The notes beneath the pieces are model-generated. The model saw nothing but the letters and a program-made list of their open reading frames with translations, made no database searches and was not told the DNA's origin. Source: Nelumbo lutea (Eukaryota; Streptophyta; Magnoliopsida; Proteales; Nelumbonaceae). Taken from it: DNA of 64,000 bases. The position numbers were made by a program, and so were the translations under genes. Shown here piece after piece: positions 55,850 to 64,000 of this stretch (position 1 is its first letter; each line of letters begins with the position of its first letter). Where the stretch lies: positions 59,267,655 to 59,331,654 of the forward strand of contig JAKGHH010000005.1 in the NCBI GenBank assembly GCA_022828595.1, written 5' to 3'.

Positions 55850-57098
55850 TGAACCTCGAATTAACTGATTTGTTTTCCATTCAAAGCAATTCATACTATG
55901 CATATTGACAACGTATTTGCCGCAAAACCACACTGGATCTAATTATTCAAAAAATAATAAAATATCATTCAACTTTCAAGTGCCGATCCTAATTTACCTC
56001 ACTAGCTGCTTCGCTTTCTTTGGTTAAGCTCCATCGGTTTTAACTTTGACGTAGAAAGCTGCCGTAAATTTTGATGCATACCACCTGGTGGTTTGTTACC
56101 ACTTTTATGATACCTTTGCATTGGTTAAGAGTTTTCCGTTATTCTATCAAAAAAAAAAAAACAAAAGAGTTTTTCGATATAATGTCTTTCCTTTGTCGAA
56201 TCTGTCCCATAAAAACAGCCCAAGTAGTATTGGGTTCCGTTTAATTTTGGATTGACAAACTCGGATTTTGATCCCAAATTGGATTTTCTCCAAGCTCTGA
56301 ATTCTTGAGCGTATATAATTGGGATCAAGTTGGCCTTAAACTCGACTTAATCACCCTACATGCATCCTAATATTGGTGGATCAAATTATATTTACTTCAC
56401 AGAATATTGGCATGTTCGCGCAGGATCGGTTACATAACCACTTACACAGAGCGATACAAATAGTAAATCCCAGACTTCACCATTACCCAATGATCTTGTG
56501 AGGGGGAGTAGAAATGGACCTAACTCCTATACTTGAACCCATTTTTTCTTGCTTTTCATCCCGAGATTATAACATTGCATCATTTTATGATCAACTTCAT
56601 ATAGTGTTAACCAAATAAGTATATCTAACATAATAATAACATGTCATCTATAATGGACTGATATCGGATGTAGGTATATGTCTTTATAAATTCGATAGGC
56701 AGTCTACCTAAGCCATCTTTAGGTCCTGGATTTTATAGAAATATAAACTAAGGGAGTGTTTGTTTTTGGATTTTGAGAGAGGGGGGAGTGGCATGGCCAG
56801 TAGGAATGGTTCCCATTGACTAAGAAATCTATGTTCTTTTTTTAGATTTATATTTACCCGGATAAGTTTTTACCATGAATCCTTAACTTTGGAAAGATGT
56901 GCTTCAGTTTTCATGGAGTAAGAACTGATATTGGCTTCAATTTTAGGGCCTAAAGATCAAACAATCACCCTTCTGAATTACCGTTAAAAATAGGTAAATA
57001 CTAAATACATAGTTGCACGCACGTGTACAAACACACACTACATAAAAGCCCTTAAGGCCTTAACAAGAGTACTTAGTTTGTAGCTAGAAGTTTGTGCC
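55850..57098. repeat. Downstream flank of SULTR2 copy C, right member of the segmental duplication
   Basis: Matches the flank of copy B in several blocks (for example AAGTGCCGATCCT near 55978 and 39678; CCTAATATTGGTGG near 56367 and 42212; AGGTAAATACTAAATACATA near 56991 and 42856). The left border near 55850 is the approximate junction. Confidence 0.7.
56752..56950. mobile_element. Short Tourist-like element related to the TTTTGGGTAAG family
   Basis: GGGAGTGTTTGTTTTTGGAT follows a TAA (56749-56751); GGGCC precedes another TAA (56951-56953). The left 60 bp are the inverse of the right end of the element at 55374-55746. Confidence 0.5.
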
Positions 57099-58596
57099 CT
57101 AAAACTTAAGGTTAATCATCTTAGACCCAAGACATGTATCCACAGCTTCACCAATGGTAAGGAAGAGCGATCGTCCTCCAATTTTATCCACAAACTTGGC
57201 TAACTTTAGCTTGTGAATAACGTGCCAGCAAGGGTTGGCTATGGCTAACTGCATCACAAATAGGTTTTATAAATAGTTAAATATACAAGCAGAAAGGCAC
57301 TTCATACGTATATGTAATTCAATAAACTAAACGCCTCACTTCATTTACTAGGAGAGCTAGTTCATTTGCAACAGTGCATAGGTATGAGTAACAAAATATC
57401 AATATAGAATGGTTGTATTTCAGGTTTAGACTTTTTATGGGGGTGTTTGGTTGCAATGCAAATAAATTTGTAGTGATGCAAAATCATGGCAGTGCAAATG
57501 ATTTGAGTGTAAATTCTGACCAATTTTTGTTTCAAATTTTAGCTTGTTTTGTTTGGTTTCAATACAAATGAAGTAAATTAAGACATGAAGCAGAATAAAA
57601 TAAAATTCAAACCAAAATTAAATGAGAATTTGTATTTTTTACATTTGCACTTCCATGCATTTGTACTAATGCAAATAAAATTACACTGCAATCAAATATA
57701 GTCTTAAGAATTGGAAGCAAAAATATAAAGGAAAAAAAATGAAGGAAAAAGGAGAGAGAGAACACATGCATGATCTTTTGTGTAAATCGAATTTTGCAAT
57801 TAAAGAGTAAAAACAAAAAAAAAATAACATAGGAAGAGTCACATAGTCGCCTCCATATAGGTGAAGAATAAGCAATGTCAAGATGCATCGTCCGTAGTTC
57901 TATATTACTATATACAGTTAGGGGTGTAATAGGATCCGATTCAGATTGGATCCTGTTATAAAAAATCTATGAATTCGAATCTGATCCAAAATCTGATATA
58001 TTGGATTTATATCAAATTCAGATTTAATCTACATCCATTGTGTTGTGCTTAATATTGGATTTATATAAGTCACTCAAACCTTCAGATTTAACATAACATT
58101 TAGCATAAATGTGTACAAATATAATTATAAAATATAAATCCATTTGTTATATAAATAAGTACAATTAAAATAAAATATATGACATGTAAGTTTAGTAATA
58201 ATAGGACTATAAATCAGGACACACTTGGGATTGAAGACCAAGAGATAACTCAATGTGAGTATTTTTAATATCTTGGTTTAATAATTCATAACAAGGGAGA
58301 GACTGAGGAAGATGTTGTCACCCATAGAATTAGAGGGGGTTGGGCAAAATGAAGGGGTATATCTAGGCTTTTGTGCGATAGGAGAACACCACTTAGATTA
58401 AAAAGAAAATTCTATGAAACAAATGTAAAGTCAGCTATGTTGTATGGAATAGAGTGTTGGGCAATCAAAAAACAACATATTTAGAAAATGGGTATGGTAG
58501 AAATCCGAATGCTAAGACGTATGAATGGAACACTAGAAATATATGATCAGGAATGAATACATCCATAGAAAATTAGGAATAACTCCAGTAAATGAT

Positions 58597-58633
<37 letters not shown>

Positions 58634-61600
58634 CTAAGATGGTTTGTTCATGTGTATAGAGGATCACTGGCAACTCCAATTAAAAGAAGCAATTTGTTAC
58701 AAATAGAAAGGGCTAGAAGAACTAAGGGTAAATCAAAAAGAACATGAATACAAATAATAAAACATGAATTAAGCACTAATTATATAATAGTGAATATGGT
58801 TTTAAATAAAACAAAATATTAGTGAAATAAGATTCATGCAACCAACCCCATATAATTGTGATAAGGCATTGGCGATGATGATAATGAATTGAATGTGAAA
58901 TGAGATGTCAGAGTTTTGGAGTCAATTGACAACCCTATAAGGTATAAACAGTGGAACCCATGGAAATACAGGTCAAACTTTATTTTTTTGGCGTGTTTTT
59001 TAACTATTATTCTCTACACACGTTGAAAACCAATTTAGTTATTTAAGAAATTTTAATTACTTGATGGAGAGATGCATATGCATCAATGCATGCTTCTTTC
59101 AGATGGTAGAAGCGTACATACAGTGCGAAAGCCTAGTAGGAAGCAAATGGTGCCCTGTGCCCAAGAGGTTGGGACTTGGGAGAAAGGCCCCATGTGACAT
59201 GACCCAGACGTAGGCTGGCCCACCCATGTGATTAAGGCTCAAGAGTATCATTAACTCATAAGGCACCTCACGGACATACACAAGCCCAAGCAAAGGATTC
59301 AAATCACAAGATACCCACAAAACCTTTAAGATTTTAAAAGCATTTTAAAATTTAAAACACCCTAACAAAGTAGGTTACCATCTCCCCAACGTATCTATAT
59401 CCCTAAATATTTGATTATATGATTATTGTATACCTCAAAAAGACAACAAACAAACCTTTAAATGACTTTAAGGCCATGTTTGGGAGTGCTCATGTTAAAA
59501 CAAGTGTTTATTCGAATAAATACTTATTTAGATTTAGTATTCATCTTTTTCAAGTGTTTATTTTAAAAAATAAGCACTTATTTCATATTAGGAGTTTGGT
59601 GGTTTTTTTTCTCCAATAAGCAATTGTGACTCTTTTGTTCTTTTAAATTTTCAAAATATCCAATCCAAAGTGAATAAATAAGAGTACTTTGATAAAAGTG
59701 CTTTTATAAAGGCACTTTTATTAGAAGTACTTCCGTAAAAAATACTTTTACAAATTACTTCTGTAAAAGTATTTTCATATAAGTGCTTTCATAAAAGTAC
59801 TTCCAAAAAGTGCTTTTATAATAAAAATATTTCCGAAAAGTATTTTTATAAAAGTACTTTCATATAGTGCTTTCCTAAAAGTGCTTTCATAAAAGTATTT
59901 TTATAAAAGTACTTTCGTAAAAGTGTTTTTATACAAGTACTTTCATAAAAGTGTTTTTATATAAAAGTACTTTCCTAAAAATGCTTTCATAAAAGCAATT
60001 TTTATAAATTAAATGTATTTTCATAAAAGTGTTTTTGTAAAAGTACTTTCATAAAAGTGCTTTTATAAAAATACTTTACTTTCATAAAAGTATTTTTCAT
60101 AAAATTACTTTTATAATAGTGCCTTTGTAAAAGGGTATAATTAGTATTCTAAAAATTTACCAAGAACAATCATGGGAGAACAAATTTGAATAAGTGCTTA
60201 TTATATGAGCACTTAGGCGTTGTTTAAGAACACTTAAAAGAAGTACTTATTTAAATAAGTATTTTTAAGACATGGGACTATACATTAAGTGGTTTTTAAG
60301 TATTTATGGGTGTTTGATAAAAAAGAGGGTAAGAAGTATTTATTATTAAAAAAAATACTTCTTAAAAAAGTGACATAGATGTGGCTTTTTTTCAACACTT
60401 TTTAAAGAAGTACTTTTTCATTCGAATGGGTCAAACCTGTCCCTGTTGGGTGTATAATACAGCCGTTCTTGCAGGTCCAACACCGTTCGCAGTATAATAC
60501 AGTTGTTCTTGCCGGCGGAGTTGGGTGTATAATACAGCCAACGGGGAGAGAGAGAGAGAGAGAGATGGCTGAGTCATTGCTGCAGCTTCTGAGCTGCATC
60601 CTTGGACTTCATGGAAGAATAACCGACCACTGCTGTATCCCTTTTCGTCTGCTGGGTTTCCAAATGTTTTCAAGTAAATCTCATTTTGTTTGTTTTTTTC
60701 CTTGCTTTCCTGAATTCTAAGGTGAGATCCATTTGGTGAAGGAGATTTTGGTATTGTTGAGTAGAGATTTGCTGTTCCTTCCTCCTCAAAGCATCGGTGA
60801 GTTTCCAATTTTTTATTCAATTCCCTCTTTTTTATTTATGAAGAAAATAGGTTTGATTTTTTGTGCTGTTGTTGCTTTCAAGCTGGTATTTGTACAAAAT
60901 TCTGCAGGAAATTTCGGGTTAGGGTTTATGTATTGATCTACATGTTTTATGTGTTCAATATCTGATGGTTATACAAATCACGGGATTTAGGTGGAGAATA
61001 AGAGTTAGGTTTCTGTCATTTTCTTTTGCAGCTCCAACACTGTTTTTGCAAACTCTCATTTTTCTTTTCTTTTTTTTTCAAAGAAAAGGGATTTTTTTCA
61101 CTACACAGCTCTTCTTCCGGAAGTCGAATTTCCATGCTCTTCGGTCTTTTTTTATCGCCAATTGTTGGTTTTGTGAGTGGAATTTAGTTATCTAATAAGT
61201 AATTTCAGTGGCCTCATGTCTCAAAGAGCGTTGTTGATTTGGCTGTGTAGTTGTTGCTTCAATTGTTTGATCGTTGTTATCTATTGGTTTTGATGCAGAA
61301 TCCGTGAGATCTACAATGGAAAGTTGGTTAGAAATTATTTGATTTGCATTTATTATTATTGGTTTGGACTGATCAAGGAAGATGGAATGGTGGAAGGTGG
61401 AGAATGAATTCACCGCTGCTTGGTTCTGTGTCGTGATGAAGATAATGAATAGTGGATTTTTGGGAATTCTAAAGAAAATAAAGAAGTATGAGATGGAGAG
61501 GGCTAAAATTGTCATTTAAATAAATATAAGTACTTATTGGGAAATAGCTTATCAAACATTCTCACCCCAATAAATACTTAAAAACATAATAAGATATTTG

Positions 61601-64000
61601 AAAAAGTGAGTTATCAAACAGCCTAAAGGGTTGTTAAAATAAGTACTTTTAAAAATTACTCGTCAAACAAATATTTATTTTAACAAATACTTAATCATTA
61701 AATAGGGCCTTAATAAAAAAGCTAGAACTTTGGGCTTAAAAAATAAATCCTTATTTTTTAAAATTAAAATAAGTATTTATTTTGGATTTATTTCCCAAAC
61801 ATCAATAAATGCTTAATGGTGTGATCCCCGCCAAAATAATCACTTATTTTGATTAAGCACTTATTTTAAGCACTCCCAATCATGACCTAAGAATATAATA
61901 TAAAAAACCAAAGAATGCAGCTAGGTCTTACAGATGTAAATATAAGATTTGAAAATTTACCTCTATACCATGGGAGACCAACTCCTTGTGAAGCACTTCT
62001 AATGCAAGGATTCCTGATGTATCGATGTTCATCAAGTCTATTACCAGAAGCCCAAAAAACAAGTCAGTGACAAGATAAATATTAATTTGAGGCTTAAAAG
62101 TGTTTCAGTAGTTGGTAATGGAGATATAGACTGTTAGAACTTACTAGACATGTCAAATATTAGTACTTGAATCCTCATTTTTGTATTTTCATTTGCTTCC
62201 TTTTCTCCTTCTTCACCACCATCTTCTTTAACCCACCTCATTATCCTAAAAAACAAAGGGCTTGTTAATTATAATATATATATTCTCTCTCTCTCTTGTA
62301 CAGACAGGAGCTAACCTTTCTCGGATGAAATTGGCATTAGCGAAACAAAGGTAGGAAGAGTGAATGCGAATTATCAAGGTGCCTGAAATTTTGACAGCCA
62401 TGGGATACTGATTGGTGCTACAGAAAATATCAGTTGTCGGGAGCTGTCCCAGGATTTCCATGCTTGGTCGAATGCCATTTAGTATGATCTTTCCGATGGA
62501 AATGGTTACCTGCAATCTCCACAACCATGCATGATCAAGCCGTCTATAATTGAAACTTTCAGATGCTTAATTCTTCGATCATGAAGATATATCATAACAA
62601 TTTCCATTATTAATTGTACTTAAATTTTTTAAACAATTAATGATTTATTTCTTTCCTCCCTTCTATTTTTTCTATTAAGATCAGTTTGAAAAGAATACAA
62701 ATAAGTAGAGTGCAAAACCTTACATTTTGTATGTATTTATATTGTACATATTTGTATACATACATATTTTATATGTATTTATAATGTATATATTGAACAA
62801 TAGTGTATTCACACGTGATGGGAAACTCAGTACAGTGTGCATGGTTTTTGTCTCCGGCTAATCTTGTCTCAGATGGTGACACCAGCCCCAGCCCATCATT
62901 CGAGCATGTGACTCATACAACCTGAAGACGGAACTATTCTAGCCACTGGTTTTCGGGTCAATGGTTCAACTATTCGGTTCAAACGGATGGCCTGTTCTGA
63001 CAACAAAAATTAAATAAAAAATAAAAAAAGATTAAAAACCATTGAACGGGTCAATAGTTCGACCGCTTGGGGCAATGAGCCATTGACCGATTCAACGATT
63101 TTTTGCTAGAGGCTGAGATTAGAATAAAACGGAATCGGTTGCCTAGATGGTTCCCAATGAAAAACATAAAAAAAAATAGTAAAAAATCATTGAACGGGTC
63201 AATGGATTGATAGTTCGACCACTCAAGTCAATTGATTGTTGACCAATTTAACGGTTATTGACCAAAGACCAAATCAACGGATCAACAGTTACACTCCAAC
63301 CCCTACCAAGTAGGATCCCTCCGCTAGTCTTTACTTAAAAACAGAGGAACGGAATCGGTGATAGAATAATTCTAACAGTGTTATTTATTTATTTATTTAT
63401 TTTTTTGACAGTGGACAAATTCTGATAGGTTATTAATTAATAAGAATAAGGGACAAGAATATAAAATTAAAACTACAAGTATGGTATACCTAAAGCCCTA
63501 CTCGATTTTCGATTACTCTTTTAAAATAACAGAATTTCCTTCTCAATAATTAATTATATAAAAAAAGTATAAACAAATTAAATAAATGAATGAAGTAGAG
63601 GGTGGTCATATCAACAAGGGACTCATAATAGAGGGGACAATCACTTGCCTAATTTTGATTAGAATCAGGGGGACTTTAGAATTTAGATATTCTCCTCACA
63701 GAATGCATTTCACATGATCAACCTTATAGTACATTAATTATTGCCATGCATTTAGGAATATGTGATATTTCCGATGTATAATTGCTGTGAGTTTGATGTG
63801 AGGCATGATCTGTGAGGAGGAAATCCGGTCTGAGAGCTTTGTATCCAGCATAAAAAACTGACCCTTCATGTGAGGTCCCTTTCTCAATTGCCATGGAATC
63901 AGCCAATTAGATAGTGCTCTAGCCAAAAGACTAAAACCAACGATTCTCTCTCATGCGACTCTGTCCGCCCCACTAGAATCTCTATTCTTAATACTTTTAT
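57099..64000 (-). CDS. SULTR2: SULTR2-type sulfate transporter, copy C, 3' part (exons 9-12)
   Basis: Exons seen, in transcript order: 62509-62316, 62245-62145, 62037-61961, 57248-57099. They give the last 173 residues, in frame to TAG at 57099. This is the STAS half, with [36 protein letters not shown] and a C-terminus ending SKMINLKF, nearly the same as copy B (SKMVNLKF). Exon 10 is one codon longer than in B. Exons 1-8 are expected beyond the right edge, because the visible part of intron 8 (62510-64000) still matches intron 8 of B at 45480-46530. Intron 11 is 4.7 kb, against 1.7 kb in B, owing to a LINE and a 2.4-kb element. I see no break in what is visible, but integrity of the whole gene cannot be judged. 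Confidence 0.9.
58200..58885 (+). mobile_element. 5'-truncated RTE-type LINE in intron 11 of copy C
   Basis: The plus strand encodes the C-terminal end of an RTE-like reverse transcriptase: IINKGETEEDVVTHRIRGGW, AKWRGISRLLCDRRTPLRLK, KSAMLYGIECWAIKKQ and MVEIRMLRRMNG. It ends in GCATTGGCGATGATGATAATG, the short GAT-type tail usual for this clade. Stops and a (GA)n expansion at 58603-58633 inside the frame show that it is dead. It lies opposite to the transporter. Confidence 0.85.
59690..60130. repeat. Degenerate short tandem array of AAAAGTACTTTTATA units
   Basis: Alternating AAGTACTTT and AAGTGCTTT motifs separated by CATAAA or TATAAA, with a period of about 12-16 bases over some 440 bp. 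The motif is self-complementary. Confidence 0.8.
60216..61709. mobile_element. Nested Tourist-like element with a captured-looking interior
   Basis: Left end GGCGTTGTTTAAGAACACTT; inverse of the right end GGCCCTATTTAATGATTAAG. TTA is on both sides (60213-60215 and 61710-61712). The ends match those of 13685-14367. The interior from about 60430 to 61500 differs: it has three GTATAATACAG motifs, a GA tract, an ATG at 60565 and sequence like a plant 5' leader and intron. No transposase domain is seen. Confidence 0.7.
62935..63290. repeat. GGTTGAACCGG-type repeat in intron 8 of copy C
   Basis: Contains two similar halves with TTGAACGGGTCAAT motifs and GGTTCAAC-like arms. Its place relative to the block shared with copy B differs from the element in B intron 8, so the insertions are independent. 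Confidence 0.55.

Larger units (their letters stand above)
59472..61887. mobile_element. Tourist/PIF-Harbinger-like element, 2.4 kb, in intron 11 of copy C
   Basis: The inverted ends are GGCCATGTTTGGGAGTGCT and the inverse of GGTCATGATTGGGAGTGCT. TAA flanks both (59469-59471 and 61888-61890). From about 59690 to 60130 it carries many degenerate repeats of AAAAGTACTTTTATAAAAG. A second element (60216-61709) is nested inside. No transposase is seen. Copy B has an intact, uninterrupted sequence at the matching intron site (about 44788-44800). Confidence 0.8.

Overview
The window is nuclear DNA from a flowering plant. Genes are split by GT-AG introns, the proteins are typical of land plants, and the space between genes is AT-rich and full of LTR and non-LTR retroelements and small inverted-repeat elements. 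I cannot name the species; a woody eudicot with a moderately repeat-rich genome is a guess.

Left part (1-14.6 kb). A plus-strand gene for plastid prephenate/aspartate aminotransferase (PAT, arogenate route to Phe and Tyr; 10 exons, 486 aa) is followed on the same strand by a short DEDDh exonuclease of the NEN family (5 exons, 276 aa). The 3.3-kb fourth intron of PAT holds a 5'-truncated LINE in antisense. Its seventh intron holds a roughly 620-bp inverted-repeat element.

Sulfate transporters. Three SULTR2-type genes lie head-to-tail on the minus strand. Copy A (14640-18388) and copy B (42969-50320) are complete, with 12 exons each; all nine of exons 2-9 and 11 have identical lengths and the whole chain stays in frame. 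Copy C (57099 to the right edge) shows exons 9-12 and continues out of the window. B and C share introns and downstream flank, so they come from a segmental tandem duplication of about 14-16 kb that is younger than the A/B split. The proteins would act at the plasma membrane in sulfate uptake or vascular sulfate movement.

Island between A and B (18.4-42.9 kb). No intact host gene is visible. It holds MITEs, a decayed LRR receptor-kinase relic, a KH-domain gene scrap between inverted repeats, RTE-type LINE scraps, and a 5.6-kb Ty3/gypsy chromovirus at 30755-36329. The chromovirus has paired 406-bp LTRs, a PBS and a PPT. It sits inside a 15-bp minisatellite and is disabled by two stops, a frameshift and a changed protease active site. 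To the right is a GC-rich LTR-like block on the minus strand with its own tandem repeats.

The clearest pattern beyond the genes is a set of Tourist/PIF-Harbinger-like elements flanked by TAA/TTA. Two have matching ends but unrelated interiors (13685-14367 and 60216-61709). One is nested in a larger element (59472-61887) that interrupts intron 11 of copy C; the matching intron of copy B shows the unoccupied site. I found no CRISPR, no tRNA or rRNA, and no clearly new gene system. All exon borders were read by eye from splice consensus, phase and protein family likeness.
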